Shown here: positions 10,255-18,849 of the stretch, in pieces
Position numbering within the stretch: position 1 is the first letter of the stretch
Layout of the letters: each line of letters starts with the position of its first letter
Assembly (NCBI GenBank): GCA_016218155.1
Contig: JACREQ010000045.1
Span: 1 to 64,000, forward strand
DNA from: Bacteroidia bacterium
Lineage (GTDB): Bacteria > Bacteroidota > Bacteroidia > Bacteroidales > GWA2-32-17
Length of the DNA stretch: 64,000 bases
Direction: 5' to 3'
Notes under the pieces: generated by a model
What the model was told of the DNA's origin: nothing
Database searches by the model: none
What the model saw: the letters and a program-made list of their open reading frames with translations, nothing else
Translations under genes and position numbers: made by a program

Positions 10255-11189
10255 AGTTTTTCTGTTAAAAGTTTCATTAAAACAGGTATTTGCTTCAGGT
10301 AAGCTATTTCTTTCATTTTTTCACGTGCCTCAGAAGCAGGAGAACCAAAATACGTCTTTCCCCCTTCCAAAGATTTAGGAACACCTGATTGACCCAGCAC
10401 TACTGCTCCTTTTCCAATTGTAATATCTTTCTGAATTCCTACCTGTCCCCATAATATAACATCATCCTCAATAATTACATTTCCTGCAACACCAACCTGT
10501 GAAGCAAGCAAACAATTCTTTCCAATATTAACATCGTGCGCAATCTGTATAAGATTATCCAACTTTGTACCTTCTCCAATAATTGTATTACCACTAATTC
10601 CTCTGTCAATAGTACAATTAGCACCTATTTCAACATAATCTTTAATAATAGCTTTTCCGCATGAAATTAATTTATCAAATCCTTCTGGTTTTCTTTTATA
10701 AGAAAAAGCATCAGCTCCAATAACTGTATTGGAATGTATAACTACGTTATCACCAATTTCGCAATCATTATAAATACTTACATTAGAATGAATAACACAA
10801 TTCTCTCCAATAATCACATTATCGCCAATAAAAACATTAGGTTGAATAATAGTATTCTTACCAATTTTGGCTGTATTACTAATTGCAAGTTGACTCTGTT
10901 TAAAAGTCGAGAATTGTTTAATAAATTTATTATAATCGCGAAATGGATCAGGAGAAATGATAAAGTTTTTTCCATGCTTTTCATCAGGAACTTCATTAAT
11001 AATAATTACCGAAGCTGAACTAAAAAGGGCCCGTTCATAATATTTCACATTATCAACAAATGTAAGATCGCCCTTTTCTACCTGATGTATTTCGTTTACC
11101 CCATTTACAAAAACGTTGATGTCTCCATTAAAAGTTGCTCCCAGAAAATCTGCAATTTCTTTTATTGAATATGGTCTGGGCAGCCTCAT
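10251..11189 (-). CDS. lpxD: UDP-3-O-acylglucosamine N-acyltransferase (LpxD-like)
   Basis: The 312-residue protein has an LpxD-type N-terminal domain and a left-handed beta-helix of hexapeptide repeats (for example IGDNVIIGENCVI, IGKNCLLASQVGV). The catalytic histidine lies in QIAHDVNIG, about residue 218, matching the LpxD active site. LpxD adds the second 3-hydroxyacyl chain in lipid A synthesis. The protein is somewhat shorter than the usual 340 or so residues. A second LpxD-like gene next to efp is a known arrangement in Bacteroidota, so this may be a paralogue and not the main lpxD; lpxC and lpxA are absent from the window. It follows efp by 8 bases. Confidence 0.88.
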   Translation of the reverse strand: MRLPRPYSIKEIADFLGATFNGDINVFVNGVNEIHQVEKGDLTFVDNVKYYERALFSSASVIIINEVPDEKHGKNFIISPDPFRDYNKFIKQFSTFKQSQLAISNTAKIGKNTIIQPNVFIGDNVIIGENCVIHSNVSIYNDCEIGDNVVIHSNTVIGADAFSYKRKPEGFDKLISCGKAIIKDYVEIGANCTIDRGISGNTIIGEGTKLDNLIQIAHDVNIGKNCLLASQVGVAGNVIIEDDVILWGQVGIQKDITIGKGAVVLGQSGVPKSLEGGKTYFGSPASEAREKMKEIAYLKQIPVLMKLLTEKL

Positions 11190-11197
11190 AAAAAGAT

Positions 11198-11767
11198 TTA
11201 TTTCCTAACTCTTTCTGAGTAACTCAAATCGCGTGTGTCAACTTTAATTATTTCACCTACAGAAATAAATAATGGTACTTTTATTTCTAAACCGGTTTCT
11301 AATGTTGCTTTTTTAAGTGCGGTTGATGAAGCGGTATCACCTTTTAAACCATGTTCGGTATAAGTAACTTCCATTTCAATAAATGGCGGAAACTCACAAG
11401 TTAAAGGAGTTTCAGTATTTGCATCAAAAGCAATATAAATTTGAGTCCCTTCTTTTAATAAACCAGGGGTTTCAATCATATTCTCCTGAATACTTATTTG
11501 TTCAAATGTATCAGTCTGCATAAAATTAAATCCCATATCATCCTTATAAAGATACTGATAAGCCCTACGCTCAACATTTGCCAAATCAATTTTTACTCCT
11601 GATGTAAATGTGTTTTCAATAACCTTTCCGGTTTTAAGGTTTTTAAGTTTTGTTCTTACAAACGCTCCACCTTTACCTGGTTTCACATGCTGAAACTCCA
11701 CTATAGAGAACAAATCATTGTTATATACTATGCAAAGTCCGTTTTTAAAATCCGCTGTTGATGCCAT
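11198..11767 (-). CDS. efp: Translation elongation factor P
   Basis: EF-P binds ribosomes stalled at polyproline stretches and stimulates peptide bond formation. The 189-residue length is normal. The modification loop KPGKGGAFV is present, with the lysine at about residue 32 (equivalent to the modified Lys34 of E. coli). The KOW-like N-terminal domain and the two OB folds are complete, ending in ISVGEIIKVDTRDLSYSERVRK-type sequence typical of bacterial EF-P. It is the first gene of an efp-lpxD-phosphatase operon. No epmA or other modifying enzyme is in the window. Confidence 0.96.
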   Translation of the reverse strand: MASTADFKNGLCIVYNNDLFSIVEFQHVKPGKGGAFVRTKLKNLKTGKVIENTFTSGVKIDLANVERRAYQYLYKDDMGFNFMQTDTFEQISIQENMIETPGLLKEGTQIYIAFDANTETPLTCEFPPFIEMEVTYTEHGLKGDTASSTALKKATLETGLEIKVPLFISVGEIIKVDTRDLSYSERVRK

Positions 11768-11790
11768 ATCTAATTTTAAATATTATACTG

Positions 11791-11798
11791 CAAAAATA
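11791..11798 (-). promoter_or_regulatory. Probable -7 element for the efp operon
   Basis: The minus strand reads TATTTTTG, a match to TAnnTTTG, 23 bases upstream of the efp ATG. No good TTG is seen at the expected -33 position. Confidence 0.4.
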
Positions 11799-11826
11799 GG
11801 TTAATTTTTAGATTGAAAAAATTATA

Positions 11827-12693
11827 GTGAGACTTGTAGCTAAAATAGTAAATTTATTTAAATCATTTAATAAAAAAAGACTTAAAGAATCATATTATGA
11901 AATTTTTAGAAATATATTAGCTTTGTTTAATTTTTTAAAAAACAATTTAGTTGTGATTAACAAATTATCTATAGTTATTCCTGCGTATAATGAAGAAAAA
12001 ACAATTGCTGCGATAATTGACAAAGTCGCAAATGTTAAATTAATAAATAATATTTTAAAAGAGATTATTGTTGTTGACGACTGTTCAAAAGATAAAACCA
12101 AAGAAGAAGTTGAAAAATATTGCAACGAGCACAAGATATATAACATTAAATTCTTACACCATGAAATAAATCAGGGAAAGGGGGCTGCACTTCATACAGG
12201 TATAAGACAAGCAACAGGCGATTATTTAATTATTCAGGATGCCGATAACGAATATGACCCAAGAGAATATAACGACTTACTTAAGCCAATTATCGAAGGA
12301 TTTGCTGACGTTGTTTATGGATCTCGATTTATTGGTGGACGACCTCACAGAATATTATATTACTGGCACAGTATAGGAAATCGATTTTTAACTAGACTGT
12401 CTAATATGTTAACGAATCTGAACTTAACAGACATGGAGACTTGCTACAAAGTATTTAAAACTGAAATTATACAATCGATAAAACTTAAGGAAAAACGATT
12501 TGGCTTTGAACCTGAAGTAACCGCAAAATTATCAAGAATAAAAGGAATTAGAATATACGAAGTTGGCATTTCATATTATGGGCGAACTTATGCCGAAGGG
12601 AAAAAGATTGGTTGGAAAGATGGATTCAGGGCTATATATTCTATTTTTAGGTATACCATTTTTAATAAAAACTGTATTTATCACATAAAATGA
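11827..12693 (+). CDS. Glycosyltransferase family 2 (polyprenyl-phosphate sugar transferase type)
   Basis: A GT-A fold glycosyltransferase resembling dolichol/polyprenyl-phosphate mannosyl- or glucosyltransferases: [22 protein letters not shown], the Asp in [11 protein letters not shown] and GSRFIGG. The longest frame begins at a GTG at 11827 (288 residues). A second GTG at 11953 would give [15 protein letters not shown] (246 residues), the usual N-terminus of this family. A TAGCTTTG box at 11918-11925 lies inside the longer frame, so I favour the 11953 start. No transmembrane helix is seen. It overlaps the next glycosyltransferase by four bases and probably supplies lipid-linked sugar to the membrane protein at 13656. 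Confidence 0.85.
   Translation: MRLVAKIVNLFKSFNKKRLKESYYEIFRNILALFNFLKNNLVVINKLSIVIPAYNEEKTIAAIIDKVANVKLINNILKEIIVVDDCSKDKTKEEVEKYCNEHKIYNIKFLHHEINQGKGAALHTGIRQATGDYLIIQDADNEYDPREYNDLLKPIIEGFADVVYGSRFIGGRPHRILYYWHSIGNRFLTRLSNMLTNLNLTDMETCYKVFKTEIIQSIKLKEKRFGFEPEVTAKLSRIKGIRIYEVGISYYGRTYAEGKKIGWKDGFRAIYSIFRYTIFNKNCIYHIK
11918..11925 (+). promoter_or_regulatory. Probable -7 element favouring the downstream GTG start
   Basis: TAGCTTTG matches TAnnTTTG and lies 27 bases before the GTG at 11953. It falls inside the longer version of the glycosyltransferase frame. The -33 region is poor. Confidence 0.35.
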
Positions 12694-13643
12694 AAATAGC
12701 TGTTATCATACCATGTTTTAAAGTTAGAGATCACATAATTAAATTAATTAGCGAGATAAGCTACAACGTAAACAACATATACATTATAGATGATTGTTGT
12801 CCAGAAAAAAGTGGTCAATTTGTTAAGGAAAATATTTCCGATCCTAGAGTAATCGTTATTTTTCATAATAAAAATTTAGGAGTTGGAGGTGCTGTAAAAA
12901 CAGGTTATAGACAAGCCTTAGAAGATGGCTGTGAAATAATGGTTAAATTAGATGGCGATGGTCAAATGGACCCAAATCTAATCTCACAATTAATAAAACC
13001 AATAATCAATGGTAAAGCTGACTTTGTCAAGGGTAATCGTTTTCATAACATTACTACTTTATTAAAAATGCCAAGAATTAGATTGATTGGAAATAGTATA
13101 TTATCTTTAATAAATAAAATAGTTACAGGATATTGGAATATAATGGACCCAACAAACGGATTCATTGCAATTCATCATTTTGCACTTAAGCAACTACCTT
13201 TAGACAAAATTGAAAACAGATATTTTTTTGAGAGCGATATGTTATTTAGACTTAGTAGTAATAGAGCTGTCGTTACTGATTTTATAATGGATGCAAAGTA
13301 TCAAAATGAAAAAAGTAGTTTAAATATTAAAAAAGTATTATTTGAGTTTCCTCCTAAATATTTCATCCGATTTAACAAAAGAATATTTTATAATTATTTT
13401 CTTCGTGATTTTAATATTGCATCTATTGAATTGATTTTTGGTATAATTCTATTTCTATTCGGCTTTTCTCACGGACTAAACAACTGGATAGGTAATAGTT
13501 ATTATCATATCCCAACACCAAGTGGTACAGTCATGCTTGCTGCATTACCTATTATTCTAGGATTTCAACTTCTACTTTCGGCATTAAACTTTGACATTAA
13601 CAATGTACCCAAAACCCCATTGCAAGATTATTCTAAAAATTAA
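12690..13643 (+). CDS. Membrane-anchored glycosyltransferase family 2 (GtrB/DPM1-like)
   Basis: The 317-residue protein has an N-terminal GT2 domain ([40 protein letters not shown]) followed by two hydrophobic helices at about 245-265 and 280-300. This is the layout of polyprenyl-phosphate sugar transferases such as GtrB. The ATG overlaps the stop of the preceding GT2 gene, so the two are translationally coupled. The product, a lipid-linked sugar on the membrane, could be used by the GT-C-like protein encoded next. The sugar cannot be inferred. Confidence 0.86.
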   Translation: MKIAVIIPCFKVRDHIIKLISEISYNVNNIYIIDDCCPEKSGQFVKENISDPRVIVIFHNKNLGVGGAVKTGYRQALEDGCEIMVKLDGDGQMDPNLISQLIKPIINGKADFVKGNRFHNITTLLKMPRIRLIGNSILSLINKIVTGYWNIMDPTNGFIAIHHFALKQLPLDKIENRYFFESDMLFRLSSNRAVVTDFIMDAKYQNEKSSLNIKKVLFEFPPKYFIRFNKRIFYNYFLRDFNIASIELIFGIILFLFGFSHGLNNWIGNSYYHIPTPSGTVMLAALPIILGFQLLLSALNFDINNVPKTPLQDYSKN

Positions 13644-13655
13644 TTAAAAAAGTTT

Positions 13656-15509
13656 ATGAAGTTAAGACTAAAAATAAACTGGCTAAGAATTTTTAATATT
13701 TTAATAGTTGGAATACTGATAATAATTATAGCCAGGAATTCTTTATGGAAAAAGGAAGATAGAGTTATTGAATGGGATGTTGTATCATATTATGCCTATG
13801 TACCTGCTGCCTTTATTCATCATGATCTTTCACTTGATTTTTTCACAAAAAACAAACAATTACCAGGCGAAATTTATTGGCCGTTAGTTTCTCCTACCGG
13901 AAAGCCTGTAATTAAGACAACTATGGGTCTTGCAATCATGTATTCTCCATTTTTTCTTATTGCACATGCCATTACACCATATACAAAATATCCTGCAAAT
14001 GGCTTTTCACAACCATATAAGCAACTTTTAGTTCTCAGCAGTGTTATATATTTGCTATTTGGTCTTTATTTTCTTAGAAAATTTCTTCAATATTATTTCA
14101 ATAAATACTTAATTGGAATTACAATATTGAGCATTGTGTTAGGAACAAATCTTCTTATTTATTCAACATATTTCTCAACCACATCACACATTTATAGCTT
14201 TTTCTTATTTTGTACCTTTATTTATTTTACAAAAAAATGGTATTCTAATCCAAGCATAATTTACAGCATTATTATTGGTTTGTTAATTGGATTAATTTCG
14301 CTTATAAGACCAACAAACATTATTATAAGCGTTTTCTTCATTTTTTTCGAAGTAGATAGTCTTAGCAAATTAAAAGAAAGGTTCTACTTTTATTTTAGAA
14401 ACTATAAACTAATAATTACAATTATCTTATTTTCTATTGTTATTTGGATGCCGCAAATAATATATTGGAAAATGCAAGCTGGTCAGTATTTTTATTTTTC
14501 ATATCAAAATGAAAGATTTTTTTTCAACAAACTGAATATATTAAATAATTTGTTTAGTTTTAGAAACGGGTGGTTATTATATACCCCATTAATGATTTTA
14601 TCATTAATGGGAATCCCTATTCTTTTAAAGAATAAGTTTATGTTTTATCCCATTTTTATTTTTACCATATTAAATATTTACATCATCTCTTCTTGGTGGT
14701 GTTGGTGGTACACAGGATATGGGAACAGAGCTTATATTGAATCATATGCCATTTTATCTATCCCTTTTATTATTCTTTTATCTAAAATTCAAAAATGGAA
14801 TAAAATTATCTTTATTTTAACATTACATATTATATTTCTACTGATTGGTTTTAACCTATTCCAAAGCAGACAGTATTATAAAGGTTCTATTCATTACGAC
14901 TCCATGACCAAAGAGTCTTATTGGGCGTCTTTTGGGAAAATTGAGCCAACTCTGGAATATTATAATGCTTGCAAAACCCCCAATCATAATAATGCAAAGG
15001 TTGGAATTAACGAGGATTTGTTTGATATAAGAACGTATTATTGTGGAGCTGAAAAATTAGATTCCTGCAAATCAAATTTTATATCAGAAGCAAATAATAA
15101 TATTAAATTTTTATATTCATTAAATCGCACAACCGAAGAGCGTTTTAAAGGAGATTATGCTATTAAACTAAGTCAATCTGACCCATATGGCTTTACTTAT
15201 ATTTTTAAGGACTTTGTTTTCCCTGAAAAAATAGATATTACTGTTTGGATGCTTGATAAAAAGGGAGGCAGTAATGCTGGCATTGTATGTTCTTCAGTTA
15301 CACCTGGTCTTTATTATAATTTTGGTAATACTGTAATTAAAACGTTACCTAATGGATGGAAAAAGATTGAATTAAAATTAGAGTTACCATATTTTAGACC
15401 TGAAGATATTAAGGTTTTTGTAATGAATCAAGAAATAAATCCCGTTTATTTTGATAACTTGCTTATAGTAAGACATAAGCTATTGTCAATTCCCAAACAA
15501 ATGCATTAG
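13656..15509 (+). CDS. Multi-pass membrane protein, probable GT-C type glycosyltransferase
   Basis: The 617-residue protein has a short N-terminal tail, a first membrane helix (about 10-27), an acidic motif EWDVVSYYAYVPAAFI with the Asp at about residue 41, roughly ten hydrophobic helices up to about residue 410, and a soluble C-terminal domain of about 200 residues. The early Asp-containing loop and the helix layout resemble GT-C enzymes that use polyprenyl-phosphate sugars, but no family-specific motif proves it. The C-terminal domain looks like a beta-sandwich carbohydrate-binding module (FKDFVFPEKIDITVWML). It is 12 bases downstream of the GT2 gene in the same operon. Confidence 0.6.
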   Translation: MKLRLKINWLRIFNILIVGILIIIIARNSLWKKEDRVIEWDVVSYYAYVPAAFIHHDLSLDFFTKNKQLPGEIYWPLVSPTGKPVIKTTMGLAIMYSPFFLIAHAITPYTKYPANGFSQPYKQLLVLSSVIYLLFGLYFLRKFLQYYFNKYLIGITILSIVLGTNLLIYSTYFSTTSHIYSFFLFCTFIYFTKKWYSNPSIIYSIIIGLLIGLISLIRPTNIIISVFFIFFEVDSLSKLKERFYFYFRNYKLIITIILFSIVIWMPQIIYWKMQAGQYFYFSYQNERFFFNKLNILNNLFSFRNGWLLYTPLMILSLMGIPILLKNKFMFYPIFIFTILNIYIISSWWCWWYTGYGNRAYIESYAILSIPFIILLSKIQKWNKIIFILTLHIIFLLIGFNLFQSRQYYKGSIHYDSMTKESYWASFGKIEPTLEYYNACKTPNHNNAKVGINEDLFDIRTYYCGAEKLDSCKSNFISEANNNIKFLYSLNRTTEERFKGDYAIKLSQSDPYGFTYIFKDFVFPEKIDITVWMLDKKGGSNAGIVCSSVTPGLYYNFGNTVIKTLPNGWKKIELKLELPYFRPEDIKVFVMNQEINPVYFDNLLIVRHKLLSIPKQMH

Positions 15510-15520
15510 AGGATTGTTTA

Positions 15521-17536
15521 TTACTCTATCTCCAAATCATAAATATATCCTTTAATATCTTCAGCAGGAAAAGGAATATTATCTTGTGCAAAGGGAGCTT
15601 CGGGCCACCATTTAGTAATATGAAATTCCTGAGTAAAAATTAGCAACATCTGATTATTTGGGATTGATGTTACGGAATTGTTCATATATCCAACAACTTT
15701 CATTTTATCTTTTGATGGTCCTATTCTCCAGATAATTTCTGTTGGTTTCCATTCTATTTCAAAATAATAAAAATCAGAATCAAAAAGAGTTTTTTCAGGT
15801 TGTGGGTTTTTCAATGTTACTGCATTATACCAATGATCCCAACGATGTAAATAAAAAGTCTGATTATCATAACCTATTTCATGAACCCCTACACCAAAGT
15901 CTGAAGGATCCTTACATGCCATATCCCAATTTGTACATGTTACCATTATTTTATCCTTCATTGAAGGATCATCTTTGGGTCTTTTTGAAATATCAATGTA
16001 AGATGTTATTGGCCAACGATACGATGCTTTTAAAATCTCAAAATCAATTTCTGAATAACTTATATATGGCACTCTTTTATCTGCTTTTGTGCTAAAATAT
16101 GAAGGCATAAAACCTTCATTTCTACAAATTCTTCGTTGATTCCATTCCTCGGTACTTTCATAAATAAGCCACATAGCATTAGTAATACCATTCCAAACCT
16201 GGCTTTCATTTAGTAAAGAAGTTAGTTTAACTTTTGCTCTATATTTGCCATATGTTAAACCATGTCTTGTAATAATTCCAACATCTTCTTTTTTAAATTC
16301 TTTATTCTTATTACCCGGGTTAAATATTGTTATTTCCTTTTTTATTGAATCAGAGTTTACAGTCTGGCAAGGGCATTCGGTAGTTGAAACCAACTTTTTA
16401 ATCCTATCTTTATCACTTACATTACTATTTTTTTCATACTCTTCTATAGAATAATTTCCTGTTGAAACATCTGCTATAACAGGAATATTATCGAGTATAA
16501 CATTATCTCCAATATTATGAATAAATTGTTGAAATGCAGCTTTTTTATATAAACTAAACCCTTTATTGCAATTCAAATTAAAATAAGAAGTATCTAATAT
16601 TTTCTCTTTATTTGGTTGTTGTCCAATATATATTCCTGCGCCTAAGTCTAGATTTGCATTTACTTTTAAAACACTATCGATTTTTATAATCTCTAAATTT
16701 TTAATGTCGTCAGTCCTTTTAAAAAAGAAAGTATATGGATTTATAAACGTACTATCATTTTTAATGCAAATATCTTGTATATATGCAGGAATAATTAATT
16801 GCTCAACATTAGATTTTTCTGTAACAACAAGCATAACACTATAATATCCAACCCGTGGATTTCTTTTCCATCTGTTGTTAAAATTACCCGCTTTTCTGTT
16901 TGACTGAACAGTCCACTCGGCATCTAATAAAAGTTGTTTGTTTAAAGAATTATTGTTGGTTTTTGCCTTCTCAACAACAGAATTATACCATTCGGTATTG
17001 CTTTTTATAGAAAGAATCACATCATTTAGTTCTTTTTCTGTTGGCTCCTTAAATTGTAAATACCTTGATGCAACTCCAAAATATTTTTTTTCATTTCTTG
17101 GATTTCCAACAATTCTGAAACTGCCTTTAATATGATGTAAATTGCCATCATTAGAAATTACAGGAGTTTTTAAAAATCCGACATTAGCATTTTCCCAGCT
17201 GCCATAAAAGTTTTCTGATGCCAATTCATCTTCTTCAGAAAATTTATACGATTCATTCTGATAATAAATTTTATAATAATATTCCTGAGGTTGTTCCGAA
17301 TTATTTTTCAGATCAAATTCAAACTCGAAAACACCTGTATTAATTTGCTTTATATGTGGAACTACAAACCCACTATCAATTGCATCAGTATATTCAAGAT
17401 TTATTTGCTTATTGTTGATTCTCTCTGTTTGATAATTTGATATAGGGTTAAAATTTAATACCTCAAAATTATTATTCTTCTTAGAAGTACAAGAGAATAA
17501 AAAGCAAGCAATAACAAATAATAATAGTTTATACAT
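15521..17536 (-). CDS. GH16-like surface lipoprotein
   Basis: This 671-residue protein begins with a lipoprotein signal peptide, MYKLLLFVIACFLFSC, with lipobox LFSC and the lipidated Cys at 16. The frame extends 39 bases further upstream but that extension overlaps the neighbouring gene and hides the signal peptide, so 17536 is chosen; the gap to that gene is then one base. In the C-terminal third SYSEIDFEIL carries E496, D498 and E500, matching the ExDxE catalytic motif of GH16 endoglycanases, and FEIEWKPTEIIWRIG is a typical strand of that fold. The first 350 or so residues are not recognised. Cotranscription with O-acetylation genes suggests it trims or remodels the same glycan. The substrate is unknown. 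Confidence 0.65.
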   Translation of the reverse strand: MYKLLLFVIACFLFSCTSKKNNNFEVLNFNPISNYQTERINNKQINLEYTDAIDSGFVVPHIKQINTGVFEFEFDLKNNSEQPQEYYYKIYYQNESYKFSEEDELASENFYGSWENANVGFLKTPVISNDGNLHHIKGSFRIVGNPRNEKKYFGVASRYLQFKEPTEKELNDVILSIKSNTEWYNSVVEKAKTNNNSLNKQLLLDAEWTVQSNRKAGNFNNRWKRNPRVGYYSVMLVVTEKSNVEQLIIPAYIQDICIKNDSTFINPYTFFFKRTDDIKNLEIIKIDSVLKVNANLDLGAGIYIGQQPNKEKILDTSYFNLNCNKGFSLYKKAAFQQFIHNIGDNVILDNIPVIADVSTGNYSIEEYEKNSNVSDKDRIKKLVSTTECPCQTVNSDSIKKEITIFNPGNKNKEFKKEDVGIITRHGLTYGKYRAKVKLTSLLNESQVWNGITNAMWLIYESTEEWNQRRICRNEGFMPSYFSTKADKRVPYISYSEIDFEILKASYRWPITSYIDISKRPKDDPSMKDKIMVTCTNWDMACKDPSDFGVGVHEIGYDNQTFYLHRWDHWYNAVTLKNPQPEKTLFDSDFYYFEIEWKPTEIIWRIGPSKDKMKVVGYMNNSVTSIPNNQMLLIFTQEFHITKWWPEAPFAQDNIPFPAEDIKGYIYDLEIE

Positions 17537-17537
17537 T

Positions 17538-18848
17538 TTATTTAGTTTCTTGTTCTGCCATCCATACAGCATCAATATGAATCATTTCTTCAAGAGTTTT
17601 ATTCTGTTCTGATGCTTTTTTTCTTATAGCTTCCAGCCAATTTGGATCAGCTTTAATTGCATTTTCAAAAGCTATCACTCTCTCATTTTGTTCTGCTAAA
17701 GTGCCCGAATATATTGCATAAAGTTTATCAATATATCCAAAGCCAAAGTTAACAATGTTATGCTCTGTTGTAACAATTAGTACAATATCTCTGTTTTCTG
17801 TTTCCTGTTTTGCATCAAGTTTTTCAACATCAATATATTTATTTACAAGAGAATCTGGCCACGAAACAATTTTATTATAATACCAATAAACTGAATTGTT
17901 ACCAAAAAGCTCAGAAAAATAAGGATAAAATCCCCAGAAACTCTGATTAAAACTATCTCCTATTGAAAGTATATCAGGCTTATTTTTGGTCTCATCTTTT
18001 TCAAAAACAATGTTAGGATAGTACATTTTCCAAGAAGGTATATCCCAAATCAGATTCATCCCCTTTCCAATATCATCATCAGTAAACCTTAAATCTACAT
18101 CAGTTAAATATCCTGGCTCTGAATGAAAATTAACTAAATCTAAACCCGATTTATTTTCAATATATTTAAAAAGTGTATCAGCAACTAACGTAAGTCCATA
18201 TCCACTCCAGTGTGTTCCACACTTAGGAAATAAAGGATATTGAGAAGTTTTCTTTATCTCTAAAAAATATTTTCGCATATCTAAACAATTGGCATTAACC
18301 CTTGCCATCTCTTTAGAGAAAAGATCATAGTTAGATGTTTGTGCCTTTGTTATATCAACATACGAAGGTAAGTTTTCTTTTAAAAAAGAAGCCTTGCCAG
18401 GTGCTATTAACATAACAAGAGTAATATTTCTTTTTGCTAACTCATTTTGCACAAAGAGATATTTATTAACCTTCTCCTCGACTTTTTCCTTTGTTAATAG
18501 ATCTTTTCCTAATAAAGCATCAATATAAAAGTCCTGATATAAAACATCCTCTTTTCCAACAACAACATTACTTGCATGTGCTGTTTTAAATAAACTAAAT
18601 TCAAATTGATTTCTAATTCTTATCAGAGTATTTCTAAAACCTATATGATCTTCAACGTATTTATTAAATTGTTCCTGAAACTCACCTGAAAACCAACCAT
18701 CTTTACTAAATTTTGGCTTATCGGCTAAAGTAAATACCCCATCCAAACCAGCTTCGTCAAATATTTTAATTTTCTTTTGAATATCAGGAAATATTAATGA
18801 ACAAAACATTAATATAAACAAACCATATTTTATTTTTTCTTTAATCAT
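17538..18848 (-). CDS. AlgJ/AlgX-like SGNH-fold polysaccharide O-acetyltransferase
   Basis: The 436-residue protein has an N-terminal hydrophobic signal/anchor (about 8-22) and an AlgX/AlgJ-type SGNH domain. The motifs GTHWSGYG (His213) and IGDSFNQ (Ser299) match the catalytic His and Ser of AlgJ and AlgX. Where AlgX has DTHW this protein has GTHW, so the classical Asp is Gly; this variant occurs in other AlgX-related proteins. It probably takes acetyl groups delivered by the MBOAT protein encoded immediately upstream (one base between genes) and places them on an exported polysaccharide in the periplasm. Confidence 0.82.
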   Translation of the reverse strand: MIKEKIKYGLFILMFCSLIFPDIQKKIKIFDEAGLDGVFTLADKPKFSKDGWFSGEFQEQFNKYVEDHIGFRNTLIRIRNQFEFSLFKTAHASNVVVGKEDVLYQDFYIDALLGKDLLTKEKVEEKVNKYLFVQNELAKRNITLVMLIAPGKASFLKENLPSYVDITKAQTSNYDLFSKEMARVNANCLDMRKYFLEIKKTSQYPLFPKCGTHWSGYGLTLVADTLFKYIENKSGLDLVNFHSEPGYLTDVDLRFTDDDIGKGMNLIWDIPSWKMYYPNIVFEKDETKNKPDILSIGDSFNQSFWGFYPYFSELFGNNSVYWYYNKIVSWPDSLVNKYIDVEKLDAKQETENRDIVLIVTTEHNIVNFGFGYIDKLYAIYSGTLAEQNERVIAFENAIKADPNWLEAIRKKASEQNKTLEEMIHIDAVWMAEQETK

Positions 18849-18849
18849 T

